In this document: in pieces, positions 12,814-24,748 of the stretch
How positions within the stretch are numbered: position 1 is the first letter of the stretch
Layout: every line of letters begins with the position of its first letter
DNA from: Desmodesmus armatus
Lineage: Eukaryota; Chlorophyta; Chlorophyceae; Sphaeropleales; Scenedesmaceae
Direction: 5' to 3'
Assembly: GCA_007449985.2 (NCBI GenBank)
Contig: VIIQ02000132.1
Span: 185,361-249,360, forward strand
DNA: 64,000 bases
Notes under the pieces: generated by a model
What the model was told of the DNA's origin: nothing
Databases searched by the model: none
Seen by the model: only the letters and a program-made list of their open reading frames with translations
Program-made: the position numbers and the translations under genes

Positions 12814-13944
12814 GGCATGAAGCTGCTGTGTACAGACTTTGGGGTTTTAGGGGTGCTGCGTTGTGTTGTGGGGGTGATGATTGGGGTATTGCAGGGCGTG
12901 GGTGAGGGTAGTGAGTGTGCTAGGTAGAGCATCCGTTCAGGACAGACGCAGAGACAGCGTGTATGGGATCACTGTGTCCCAGGCCTACTGTGGAAGTAGG
13001 GCACGTTGGGCACCCCGGCTGCAAGCAACTGCAGCTGCCATAAACTGCCAGTTTCAATTGGGCTGGGCTTTCCACCAGCAGTGTCCGCAGCACAGCTTGA
13101 CCCTTTTTGGTTGATGGTCCCGAGTGTGTGGGCCTCTACACGCCCTGCATCTGCAGGTCACGCTGTGGCTTCCAGGAAAAAGACAATCATCTGCTTGTGC
13201 TTCTTGCGACTGCCGCAACTGATGAGGCATTGATGAGTTGCAAGCTAGGGACCAGCTTGCACTCAGCATGATGTGCTCAAGGGGTGCGCGCAGTGCGCAG
13301 TTGGTTGGTGTTTGTGCGCAAGGCAATGCTGCTGTTGCTACAGCGGCCATAATAAATGTCCCATGTCCGTCTGGCCAGAACGTTCACACGGACATCAGCA
13401 CTGTTTTGTGTTGTGGTAGATCAACCGTACGGTTGATGACGCGTCTAGACGTCTAGACGCCCTGCGTGAACATCTGCATTGACATGCCCCCAAGCTGCGA
13501 GACCATCTACATCCATGCTGCTTCACATCACTGCACTGTTCATGCTGTTCAATCCAGCCAACTCACAGCAAGAAGATCTTCAGATCACTCAAGTGTTGCT
13601 CAGCCTACACACCCAATTGACCACCAGCGCTGCTGCTTGCCACCTTCGACATCCCTGAAACAGCATAATATTTCAATGCGCCATCCCGATGGTCGCCGAT
13701 CGACCATCACCGGAGGTTCCGCAACAGGGTGACAGGACTGTTTGACCGGCATCTCACAGCCATATATGGTTCCGGACACCTCCCCACCAACAATTGCAGA
13801 CTCAACAAAGTACATCCTGGTATATCACACACTTTACCACCTTCTCCTGTGATCTTGCTTCGCTTGCACGTATCGTCGGATTGCCTCTGCATCAGCAACA
13901 GGTCGCAATCAACTGCCATTCTGCGGCTCAAACATCACATTCTT
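12814..13944. other. Intergenic, no gene seen
   Basis: No coding frame is supported. An AATAAA lies at about 13350 (gccataataaatgtcc) and could serve the upstream gene, though it is over 500 bp past the stop. The stretch contains the paired perfect palindromes at 13420-13460, listed separately. Confidence 0.4.
13420..13460. repeat. Two adjacent perfect palindromes
   Basis: ATCAACCGTACGGTTGAT (13420-13437, 18 bp) and GCGTCTAGACGTCTAGACGC (13441-13460, 20 bp) are each exact self-reverse-complements and are separated by only 3 bp. They lie between two same-strand genes. Possible cruciform or a dimeric protein-binding site; function unknown. Confidence 0.85.
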
Positions 13945-14432
13945 ATGCACGGGCGTGTCGGAGCTGTGCTGTTGCTGCTGGCATCAGCAGCATTCTTCCC
14001 CTGTACTACTGCAACAGCAAGGCAGTTGTTGGAGGCGATTGCGACTCCCACCTGCAACGCCCTCACGACAACATCACTGCAACTCAAGGGCGGGAAGATC
14101 GGCTCTGTTGTTGTGACATCCAGCGATGGATGCTGCAAAGCTTGTGCAGATACAGCAGGCTGTCAACTTTGGCACATGAAGGACAGCAGCTGTGAGATGT
14201 TTGGGCTGGACAAGGTGAGCTAACAGCCTACTGTGTTATGTTGTCAACATTGCGTGCGTCGCTGATGCCAATGCACAGCTGTGCAGCCCTTCATCAACTG
14301 GCTGATATCATCGCATGTGGGAAAATCAGGCATAAGGATCTCGCAGACTTCTGCTGCTGCTGCTGGTGCATCGGACCTGCCACCTACATGCAGGGTTTCG
14401 TCACAGCCAGCATGACCATGATCAAACCGCAA

Positions 14433-14479
<47 letters not shown>

Positions 14480-14925
14480 ATCGCCCCTCTGCCACCTGCA
14501 TCCAGGGTTCTGTCACCGCCAGCATCATGTACAGGACCAATGCAGGCCTCATGACTCAAGGCACCTCAGCTCTGGTGGAACAGTCAAACGACTGTGACGG
14601 CCCTGTGTGGCTGTTCAAAGGCATTGCTTTTGATGGCATTGTGAAGGCCTCTGCATCGGATCCCTACGGCACAGCACAGGAGGGAGGATTTAGGAACGGC
14701 TTTCCCGCCAAAACCTGGCAGGAGTGCTGTAAGGGGGCGCTGACGGCCCCTGGTACCACATTGATGGAGAGGCATTATCAGTACAGGGCACGGCAGTACT
14801 GGACTTGGAATGAGGCCGAGGGAAAGTGCTATGTCAAGGTGCGACCTTTTCAAATTGGTGCCACAGTGCTGACGATGAGGCGGGCTGGGGGAGTGATCAG
14901 TGGGATGTTTGGAAACGAGCCCTGA
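13945..14925 (+). CDS. Secreted Cys-rich PAN/apple-like protein
   Basis: Two exons, 13945-14214 and 14506-14925, phase 0 at the junction, 229 residues. The start is the ATG before HGRVGAVLLLLASAAFF, a clear signal peptide with likely cleavage near residue 25-27, so the product enters the secretory pathway. Two Cys-rich modules follow. The first contains SSDGCCKACADTAGCQLW...SCEMFGL (about 55-85), the second TWQECCKGAL...YWTWNEAEGKCYVKV (about 155-200). Both have the CC-x2-C or CC and C-x-x-W spacing of PAN/apple-like domains, which bind carbohydrate or protein. A donor at 14838 (GTCAAG|GTGCGA) could join to a further exon after about 14980 instead of stopping at 14925, so the last ~28 residues are uncertain. 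Confidence 0.6.
14434..14479 (+). repeat. (CTG)n trinucleotide repeat in intron
   Basis: About 15 uninterrupted CTG units just upstream of the exon 2 acceptor of the PAN-like gene. The repeat lies between two similar segments that each resemble the start of exon 2 (see findings). Confidence 0.95.
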
Positions 14926-16440
14926 GAAGCCCCTGCTCTTGATTAGCCTGGTGCATCAGGAATCCTATACCCTGCAGGGGATCCCGAGATGAAGCTATGC
15001 ATTGAGCGTGCGCGTTGTTTATGTGCTGTGTGTAGTGCTTGTTGGGCTTGGAGGGGACGTTCTGTGCAGTTCAGCACAGGGAATGCATGGTCTGCACAAA
15101 GTGGCAAAGTGCGCCGGCAGAGTTTGGGCTGTGAGAGTTGGTGGTGATGCTGCCAGTCAGTACGGCGGGCTGAAGATGTACTTGGTAGACAAACCCCTGG
15201 GTTTTAGGCTGGCAACAAACCCCTGGGTTTTTGAACCCCATAAGGGCCCTGAGGCTCACTGATATTTTGAGTGAGTGGACTGCAGTTGTGCTGTGGTGAT
15301 TGTTGTGGATCCTGGTGAGCGATGGCCGCCTTGTGCAGCCCTTGCACAGGTGCAGTTGTGAATGAGCCCTGGAGGACATGCACACTGGTGCACAGCTGCA
15401 GTTTGAGTTTGGCAATAGTGTTCCTTGTTTGCTGTGGGCCACCCACATGCCTGGCCAGTCAGTGGCTGCGACTGTTGTAGCTCTTGCTAGACTGCTTTTG
15501 TTGAATGATTGTGCAACACAGCAAGCACACCTGTCTGATGGATGGTACCTGTTGACCCAAAGCCCCTGTGGCCCACAGGCCCACAGGCTGTGGGTGATGG
15601 GTCTACTGAAGGATTCTGCAATGCATGCCAGGACACAAAGGACTTTGCAGCATCCATGAACTGTAGTGGTGTCTGCCACTTTACTCACACTTTGTTTGTT
15701 GTGACGTCACATGTCGACATGTTGGGACTGCGCTTTGCTCTCATCATCCCTCTCCAGTTTTGTCTTGGGCTGAAAGGATTGTTTGCACATACAGGGGATT
15801 GCAGCCACCCCACTAATCTTCAAAACTGCAGCCGTTGTGCTGCTGCGCTGACCCAATGCATGCCATCTGTGTGCTTTGTCCATGAGTTTTGAATTGGGCA
15901 GCAGCCACCTGATGTGCCAGGGCTTGCAGTCTCTGAGAGCATGAAGACACTTTATGGTTGTCCCTTGACTTGCTGGGCTGAGGTGCTGTTGAGACTTGGG
16001 TGCATAATGTAACCTTTGCGCAACATGTTTGGCTGATGCATAATCGCAGCACGTCTCTGGCAGCTGCCTAGGATATGTCTTTTGGAAGTCACCTTACTGT
16101 CATTGTTGCATAGTGTAGGCCAGTAGTATGAGTGCATGCCCCTTTCTTTTCACACTGGCCTGCTTCAATTGAAGTGTGCGCAGCTGCTGGCATGCCTGTG
16201 ACATCGGTATAGCGGTGCAGCCTTGCTCTCTCCTCAACCAACACACGTCAGCTGTTGCTGGGTCGTAAACATTGACGTATCAACCTGTCAGCCACACAGC
16301 TGAGTCACTACAAACACCAGCAGAATTTACCCTGCAGCGTGCCACTGCTTTAACGAGACCACGCCGCATCAGCGGCTGTGTCAGACCTGGCGGCAGGTCT
16401 GAGCCCTCAAAAATGCTGGAGTGAACTAGGCAGCTCAAGC
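14926..16440. other. Intergenic, no gene seen
   Basis: Several short open frames occur, none with coding composition or paired splice sites. AAACCCCTGGGTTTT occurs at about 15190-15204 and again about 30 bp later; each copy is nearly self-complementary. Confidence 0.35.
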
Positions 16441-16809
16441 AGCCACTGCATGCACCATGCAACCAGGCGGCCACATCAGATCGTTGATGCGGCAATCACA
16501 CCTGTCACCAGCCCAGATGACCAATGAGCACCAAACACATGTTGCCTGCAGTGTGCCAAGGAAAGCAGCCACTGCATGCACCATGCAATCAGGCGGCCAC
16601 ATCAGATCGGTGATGCGGCGGTCACACCTGCCACTAGCCCAGATGACAGATGAGCACCAAACACATGCTACCTGCAGTGTGCCAAGAAAAGCAATCACTG
16701 CATACGCCTGCAATCAGGCGACCACATCAGATCGGTGATGCGGCGATCACACCTGCCACTAGCCCAGATGACACAAGCACCAAGCACATGCTACATGCAT
16801 TGTGCCAAG
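16441..16809. repeat. Tandem repeat, 126-bp unit, about 2.9 copies
   Basis: Units begin at 16441, 16567 and 16693 (AGCCACTGCATGCACC-like). They share GGCGGCCACATCAGATCG, CACCTG(T/C)CAC and CCAGATGAC blocks with about 10% divergence. Because 126 is divisible by 3, a minus-strand frame stays open across it, but the translation is only the repeat and I do not treat it as a gene. Confidence 0.85.
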
Positions 16810-17144
16810 CGGGCACATGGAAGAATGCTGCCCCACAATAACCAGCACAGTCTTACAAACTAGGCGTCAGCCACACACATCACCCAGCAGGTATGTTGCA
16901 TGTCATACTGCTGTGGCTGTGGCACAGCATGACGCCCACCCACACTCGGGAACACTGCTCCTCATGTGCCACTAATCATGAACACCTCGGCAGCGCTGGG
17001 CACTGGCCATAATAGCCACCGTGGCTGTGACATGCCAGCAGCGAGGACACCAAACAGCTCAGCACCGCCACCCCGCCTACCTCTTGGCCACTGACTGGAC
17101 AGCATTGACCAGCCAGGGATCATCGCGCGTCAGCGCCTCAGCGC
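16810..17144. other. Short intergenic stretch
   Basis: Nothing recognised; presumably the 3' flank of the minus-strand gene ending at 17145. Confidence 0.3.
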
Positions 17145-20100
17145 TCACTTAGCTCCCGCTACCTCCTCTGACACCACCTTCATGTGGGCCAATGCATCCT
17201 CCAAGCTGCAGACGGGTGCTGCCAAAACTGCTGCCTCAGCAGGTGCTGCCACTGCTGCCGCAACGGGTGCGGCCACTGCTGCCTCGGCATGTGCTGCAGT
17301 TACCTCCAAAGACATGGAAGAGGGTGGCACCCGCTCACCCCACGGCATGCCGCTAGCGCCCCCGACTGCCGCCAGCTGCTGCAGCGCACCCTGACCGCTG
17401 CCACTGGGCAGCAGGGATGGCTTGCTGCTGCTGCTGCTGCTGTAGCTACTGAAAGCCCTGTGGCCTCTGCTTGCGCAGCCACCTCCAGAACTGCCGGGCG
17501 GCTCGAGCACTGCTGCTCCCCACCCAGCAGCGCTGGCAGCAGTGCCGCGCTGTCCAGGCATGCCTGCAAAAAAGTTGAGTACGACAAACATTCATGATCA
17601 GCAGGGTGACCAGGCAAGTAAACCTGAAAGTGCTTCATCACTACTTGTTTGTGGGGTTTGCAGGAGAACCAAGGGGAGGTTTACTCGCAAGCTGCGTTGC
17701 ACCAAAAGATGTTTGGCCCCTCTCTTGCTACTATCAACCAACGCCAGTCTGCACAAGTCGAGTCTCCTTGAGCACTATGCAGTCAGACCCACCTGAATAG
17801 CCTCCTACTGCCGAAGACCGCGCTGCTCGCGCGCGCACACGAGCCTCGGCAGACAGGCCCCCAAGCTCAAAGCTGCTGCGATAGTGCAGTACATTGTGCA
17901 TGGCACCTGTACCAGCACCAGCTGCTGCTGCCTGCACACCATGGTCATGGTTGCCTGCGAGGAGGCCCGGTGCTGCTGCCAACCACGCTGCTGACGGGGC
18001 AAGGTCCCTGCCTGTTGTGTGAGACAGGCTTCTTGGACCCTGCGGCTGTGCCGCTGCAGACTGCCGGACGGCTGCTGCCCCCCCAGAAACAGGCAGTGCT
18101 GCTGGCACCATCCCAGTTGCCATTGGCATGGGAAGCAGGCTGCTGCTGAAATTGCCGGACCTCTCACGGGCAAACTCTGCTAGCCTGTGAATGGCCCTTA
18201 CCTCTGCAGCAGCGGTCGCCTTCTTTGCAACATTCAATGACTGCCTCATCTGAGATAGCTGCTGGAGCAGCTGCAGCTTCTCTTCCTGGCCAGCATCAGC
18301 TGCAGCAGCTGCAGCAACATTGTTAGCGTCAAGGCATATCTTCATTGTAGTCAGTCGCTGGGCCAGCTGCTGCCTTTCTATACTGCTGGCAGCAGCTGCT
18401 GCACGCAGCTCTCCCAGCTCCTGCTGTGCTGCCGCTGCTGCGTCCCTCGCCTTCTGCTCCTGCGCCACGGCAAAACCCTCAGCTGCTGCATGCTTGTCCA
18501 GCTGCTGCTGGGCCTGCTGTGCAGCAGCCACCGCAGCTGCCTTGGCAGTTGCCTCAGCGGCTGCAGATGCCGCTGCGGCAGCCTGGCAGGACACCAGCTG
18601 CTGCTCCAGCTCGTGCAGCTGTTGCTGCAGCTGTTGTTTTGCCTGCTGAGCTGCCTGCAGCTCAATTGCTCCTGCTGCAGTGACAGAAGTGACCCTGGCT
18701 GCAGCGGCCTCCGTTGCTGCCTGCAGCTCAGATGCCGCTGCTGCAGCGGCAGCTGCCAGCTTTGCCTCAGCTGCTGCGGCATGCTCCTGCAGCTCCTGCT
18801 GAGAAGCTGCTGCTTGTGCCTGCGCATTGGCAGTGTTGGCTTGTGCAGCAGCCAGCTGTTGCTGGGTCTCACGCAGGTGCTCCTTTGCCTCAAGGCTTGC
18901 GGCCTGCAGGGCTGCCAGCTGCTGCTCTGCTGCCGCTGCTGCTGCCGTTGCTTGCTGCTCAGCAGCGGCAGTGGCAGCATCCTTGGCGGCCATATCCGCC
19001 TTGCAGGCAGCAAGGTCTGCTGCTGCTGTCTGCAGCTGCTTTGCTGTGACTGCTGCTGCGCTCTGCGCTGTATTCAGCTGCACCTGCAGCAGCTGCTCCT
19101 GCTCCCAAGCCCAACCTGCAGCTGCTGAATGCTGCTCCAGCTGCTGCTGGGCCTGCTGTGCAGCAGCCACCGCAGCTGCCTTGGCAGTTGCCTCAGCGGC
19201 TGCAGACGCCGCTGCGGCAGCCTGGCAGGACACCAGCTGCTGCTCAAGCTCGAGCAGCTGTTGCTGCAGCTGTTGTGCTGCCTGCTGAGCTGCCTGCACC
19301 TCAATTGCTCCTGCTGCAGTGACAGAAGTGACCCTGGCTGCAGCGGCCTCCGTTGCTGCCTGCAGCTCAGATGCCGCTGCTGCAGCGGCAGCTGCCAGCT
19401 TTGCCTCAGCTGCTGCGGCATGCTCCTGCAGCTCCTGCTGAGAAGCTGCTGCTTGTGCCTGCGCATTTGCAGCGTCTACTTGTGCAGCAGCCAGCTGTTG
19501 CTGGGTCTGACGTAGGTGCTCCTTTGCCTCAAGGCTTGCGGCCTGCAGGGCTGCCAGCTGCTGCTCTGCTGCCGCTGCTGCTGCCGTTGCTTGCTGCTCA
19601 GCAGCGGCAGTGGCAGCATCCTTGGCGGCCATATCCGCCTTGCAGGCAGCAAGGTCTGCTGCTGCTGTCTGCAGCTGCTTTGCTGTGACTGCTGCTGCGC
19701 TCTGCGCTGTATCTAGCTGCACTTGCAGCTGCTGCTCCTGCTCCTGGGCCAAACCTGCAGCTGCTGATTGCTGCTCCAGCTGCTGCTGAGCCTGCTGTGC
19801 AGCAGCCACCGCAACTGTCTTGGCAGTTGCCTCAGCGGCTGCAGATGCCGCTGCGGCAGCCTGGCAGGACACCAACTGCTGCTCGAGCTCGTTTAGCTGT
19901 TGCTGCAGCTGTCGTGCTGTCTGCTTAGCTGTTTGCAGCTCTTCTGCACCTGCTGCAGCAGCATCTGCCAGCTTTGCCTCAGCTGCTGCGGCATGCTCCT
20001 GCAGCTCCTGCTGAGAAGCTGCTGCTTGTGCCTGCGCATTTGCAGCGTCTGCTTGTGCAGCAGCCAGCTGTTGCTGGGTCTCACGCAGGTGCTCCTTTGC

Positions 20101-23100
20101 CTCAAGGCTTGCGGCCTGCAGGGCTGCCAGCTGCTGCTCTGCTGCCGCTGCTGCTGCCGTTGCTTGCTGCGCAGCAGCCGCAGTGGCAGCATCCTTGGCG
20201 GCCATATCCGCCTTGCAGGCAGCAAGGTCTGCTGCTGCTGTCTGCAGCTGCTTTGCTGTGATTGCTGCTGCGCTCTGCGCTGTATCTAGCTGCACTTGCA
20301 GCTGCTGCTGCTGGGACACAGCGGCAGCTGCTGGATTTTTGTCCAGGGCCTGCTGAGCCTGCTGCTCTGCAGCCACTGCAGGTGCCTTGACAGCAGAGGC
20401 TGCAGCATTAGACTGGCAGGATGCCATCTGCTGCCCCTGCACACGCTGCTGCAACTGTTCAACAAGTGCTGCCTGCTGTGCTGTCTGTACGTCCTTCACC
20501 TCTGCTGCAGCAGCAGCTGCCAGCTTTTCTTCTGCTGCTGCTGCGTGCTCCTGCAACTGCTGCTGCAAGGCTGCTGCTTTTGCCTGCGCACTTGCAGTGT
20601 CTGCACGTGCATCAGCAAGCTGTTGCTGCTGCTGCTGCTGTTGCTGCTGAAACAGGCGCTGAGAGGCCTGCAATTGCTGCCGCAAATCTTCTGCATGACG
20701 CTGTGCAGTTTGCAGAGCTTCTGCCGACACTTCCGTTACTGCTGCTACTTTGGCCTTGGCAGCTGCTAGTTCTTGTTGCAACAGCTGCGCTACACCTGCT
20801 GTGTGTGCCTGCCTCAAAGCCAGCTGCTGCTGGCAATCGGCAGCCTGTTCTGCCAAAGCACCCAGCAGCTGCTGCTCCAAGGCTGTCTTTGTTGCTGCCA
20901 GCTGCTGCTGATAGCTGGCGTCCTGAGCAGCAAGAGCACCCTGCAGCAGCTGCTCTGCGGCTGACCTCACTGCTGCCAGCTCCTGCTGGTGGCTGGTGGC
21001 CTGCCTGACCAGAGCTTCCTGCAGCTGTTGTGCTGAGGCTGCTTTGCTAGCTGCCAGCTCCTGCTGGTGGCTGGCAGACTGTGATGCCAGATCATCTTGC
21101 AGCTGAAGTGCTGCGGCTGCCTTGCTGGCTGCCAGCTCCTGCTGGTGGCTGGTGGCCTGCCCGACCAGAGCTTCCTGCAGCTGTTGTTCTGAGGCTGCTT
21201 TGCTAGCTGCCAGCTCCTGCTGGTGGCTGGCAGACTGTGATGCCAGATCATCTTGCAGCTGAAGTGCTGCGGCTGCCTTGCTGGCCGCCAGCTCCTGCTG
21301 GTGGCTGGTGGCCTGCCCGACCAGAGCTTCCTGCAGTTGTTCTGCTGAGGCTGCTTTGCTAGCTGCCAGCTCCTGCTGGTGGCTGGCAGACTGTGATGCC
21401 AGATCATCTTGCAGCTGAAGTGCTGCGGCTGTCTTGCTGGCTGCCAGCTCCTGCTGGTGGCTGGTGGCCTGCCCGACCAGAGCTTCCTGCAGCTGTTCTT
21501 CTGAGGCTGCTTTGGTAGCTGCCAGCTCCTGCTGGTGGCTGGCAGACTGTGATGCCAGATCATCTTGCAGCTGAAGTGCTGCGGCTGCCTTGCTGGCTGC
21601 CAGCTCCTGCTGGTGGCTGGTGGCCTGCACGACCAGAGCTTCCTGCAGCTGTTCTGCTGAGGCTGCTTTGCTAGCTGCCAGCTCCTGCTGGTGGCTGGCA
21701 GACTGTGATGCCAGATCATCTTGCAGCTGAAGTGCTGCGGCTGCCTTGCTGGCTGCCAGCTCCTGCTGGTGGCTGGTGGCCTGCAGGACCAGAGCTTCCT
21801 GCAGCTCTTCTGCTGAGGCTGCTTTGCTAGCTGCCAGCTCCTGCTGGTGGCTGCTTGTCTTAACAGCCAGAGCATCCTGCAGCTGCTGCTCAGAGGCTGC
21901 TGCCGCCTGCACAGCTGCATCTTCAGCAGCCAGCTGTTGCTGCTTACTGTCCTGTGCCTGTTGCAGGGCTGCTGCAGCAGCAGCCTCAGCACTGCCAACC
22001 CTACTCTCAGCTGCTGCGCGTGCATGCTGTGCTTCCAGCTCAGCAGCTCGGCTGGCTGATACCTGCTGCTGCAGGCGCAGCAACTGCTCACTCGGTGAAT
22101 GCAGCTGCTGGCTGCTTGCATCAACCTCTGCACCATCACCAGCTGGTCCCAAGATAACACTGCCAGAGAGGCAGGTTGCCGCCTGTGCACCCCCTGCTGC
22201 CGGCACACCTGCGCCTTCTTCTGCAACAGTCTCTGGGGCCTCACCAGCAGCGCCCCCTGCTGCCTCCCCAGCCGCACCCCCTGCCGACTCTGCAGCAGCA
22301 TTCCCTGCTGCATGCACAGCTGCATCCCTTGCTGCCTTTGCAGCCGCAGTCCCTGTTGTCTGTGCAGCAGCAGCAGCACCACCACCACCCATAGCAGCGT
22401 GTACCGCCTCCTCCTCAACAGCGTTCCCTGCTGCCTGCAGCTGCAGGCCAGCATCCCCTGCAGCTTCTGCAGCAGCAGTCAGTGCGGCCTCTGCAGGTAG
22501 AGCACCCGCCAGGTGCAGTGCAGCCCCCACAGCAGTGTTCTCTGCCGCGTCCACAGCATCCGCTGCTGCATCTGAACCTGCAATGTCTGCTGCCACTGCA
22601 GCAGCATTCTCTGCAGGCTCTGCTGCTCCCCTAGCACCACCTGGTGCACCCACAGCACTATCGCCCGCTGCCACTGCACCATCGCCACCTGCTGCGCCTA
22701 CACCAGCCTTGCGGTGCTCATCTCCCGCTACAGCAGCGTCTGGCAGTCGTCGCAAGCGCTTTGCACTGACAGTGCCAGTTGCTGCCTGCGCCTGACTGTG
22801 CCTGCGCTTGCGACTACTGGGTGCAGCGATACCTGCATCAAGAGCCCCAGCCGTGCATATCCTTGCAGCAGGGTCAGTGCTGTTGGGGTCAGCAGAAGAG
22901 GGTACTACTGTGCTGGCTTGACGGGGTTGGCCCGCCATGCTGCGCCCCGCAGCAGCTGCAGCCGCATCAGCAGCAGCAGCAGTACTGGTAGCCATGCTGT
23001 CACTGCTGCCAGCGGCAATTGCAGCTGCTGCAGAGGCGCTGCCTGCAGCACCACCCTGCCTGCCCTGCAGGTCTGCCTGTGCATCGGGGTGGGCTGTCTG

Positions 23101-24441
23101 GTGCTGTGCAGTAGGCACCGTCCCACTGCTGCCAGCACCAGAGGCGCCCACCCTCTGTTCACCTTGCTGCAGCCCGTCTCCTGCAGCACCCTCTGCGCAT
23201 GCGGATGCGGTGCTGACGGGCTCAACAGGCTGCTGTCCTGCAGCAGCAGCCACACCTGCAGAGCTGCTGCCTAAGCTTGCAGCAGCATGTCCTGCAGCAG
23301 CACCTGCAGCAGCGCCTGCAGGACCGCTGCCACTGCCACCAGCTGCGCCCTCAAGGATATCTTCAGGCGGCAGCAGGCCTGTGCTGGCAGCATCCGTGTG
23401 GCCACTGGTGAACGCCTCACACCTGCCTGCCGCATCAATCTGTGGAGGCACCACCTGTGCTGGCCCAGCACCTGCCGCAGGATGGGCTGCTGCTGCTGCT
23501 GCCGCTGCCGCAGAGACTGCATGCGCTGTCATGCTGCCAGGAGGCGGAGCAGCAGCAGCCGCTGCTGCTGCAGCAGAAGTGCTGCTGCTGTTTGAGCCAG
23601 GGGTCTCTGCAGCAATCAAGCTGCCTGCTCCAATCCTGTGCTTGTCCTGCAGAGGCGGCTTGCTGCCTGTGCTGAGGTTTTCAGTGCTGCCGCCAGTGAC
23701 AGCACCAGCGCGCCCGGTGTCCTGCATGCCTGTGCTGCACACAGCACCAGCAGGGCTGCTGCAGGCTGCATTGTGGCTGTGCCCTGCAGTGTGTGCTGAG
23801 CCCTGCGCAGGCATCCTGCCACCAGTGGGCAGCAAATGCTTGGGCTCGCGCGGTGCAGCAGCACCTGCTGCTGCTGCCACAGCTGCCCTGCGCAGCTCTG
23901 AGAAGTCCAGAGGTTGCACCCGCGGAACAGCAGAACTGGCTGCAGCAGCTGCTGCTGCTGTTGCTGCTGCGGGCTTCCTGCCAGGTGTGCTGGGCACTGC
24001 AGCAGCAGCGTCTGCACCAGCCCTATTGCCTGCCGGTGCTGCGCTGCCACTCCCCTCATGCAGGCCAGCCTCTGCAGCAGGGACGGCTGTCCTGCATGCT
24101 GCGACTGCAGCAAACACTGCGGCTCTGCTGCTAAGGCCTTGCGCAGACCCCTGTTGCAAGAAACTGGGCCACATGGGACCCCCCGGCACTGCCTCCTGCA
24201 GGGCCTGGTGGCTGCCCCTGCTGGAGCCCATGCTGCTGTCTGCACTGCTGCTGCGCCTGCGAGCGCCTGCAGCACTTCCACCCAAAGCTGCTGCACTGCG
24301 CGCAGGTGCTGCCGCCACTGGACTGCTGTGCTGGCTGCTGGGCGGCAGCGCGCGGGGCCTGCGTGATGCAGGTTGGTCGCCTGCAGGGTCAGCAGTGGCT
24401 GCTGCTGCTGCTGCGGAGGTGCTGGCGCCCACTGCCTGCAT
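17145..24441 (-). CDS. Giant Ala/Gln-rich coiled-coil protein
   Basis: Two exons, 24441-17793 and 17563-17145 (donor CAG|GTGGGT, acceptor TTTTTTGCAG, phase 1), 2355 residues from the first in-frame ATG. If the donor is not used the frame stops at 17734 instead. Residues 1 to ~830 are low-complexity Ala/Ser/Gly with a basic RKRRHSQAQ patch, a possible nuclear signal. From about 840 to 2080 the sequence is an almost continuous Ala/Gln/Leu/Glu coiled coil. This includes 26-residue SHQQELAASKAA units in pairs and three ~213-residue units (AQSAAAVTAKQLQTAAADL). The C-terminus is SLEDALAHMKVVSEEV. The architecture resembles golgin- or SMC-like scaffold rods, but no family-defining head or GRIP-type tail is visible, so function is unknown. 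Long frames on the opposite strand are mirror artefacts of GCN/CAG-rich codons. Confidence 0.7.
18490..20310 (-). repeat. 639-bp coding repeats in giant coiled-coil gene
   Basis: Three copies of a ~639-bp (213-codon) unit, anchored by GGCCTGCTGT-like sequence at 18511, 19150 and 19789. The copy nearest 20 kb lacks an internal ~80-bp segment that is present in the other two. Near identity between copies implies recent duplication or gene conversion. Confidence 0.85.
20985..21870 (-). repeat. 156-bp coding repeats in giant coiled-coil gene
   Basis: About 5.5 tandem copies of a 156-bp unit (52 codons, built from two related 26-codon halves: SHQQELAASKAAS..LQEAL and SHQQELAASKAAAALQLQDDL). The periodicity preserves the reading frame and extends the coiled coil. 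Confidence 0.88.
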
Positions 24442-24748
24442 GCCATCTGCAGCAGCGTATGCTGAGGAGGTGCTGGTGTGCCTTGCCTGCACACGTTCTG
24501 CAGGAGCGTCTGCGGCGGCAGTTGTGCTGGCTGGCTCTGCCTGCACGTCTCCTGCAGCAGCAGAAGTGCTCTTGAAGCATGCAGCAACAGCAAGCGCGCC
24601 TGCTGCACTTGCTGTCGCTGCGCCCTTGCCCTTCTGGCTGCTGGCTGCTGCTGGGGCGGGCTGTGGCTCGGCCGCTGCTGCTGGGGCGATGACCGGGTGC
24701 TGTGCTGGGGCTTGTGGCTGCAGCTGCAGGAACTGCTTGACTCAAGAC

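Noticed and set aside
16435..16713. 92-codon minus frame with repeated CVWCS..IWA segments
   Set aside because: It is generated by the 126-bp tandem repeat; no gene structure around it.
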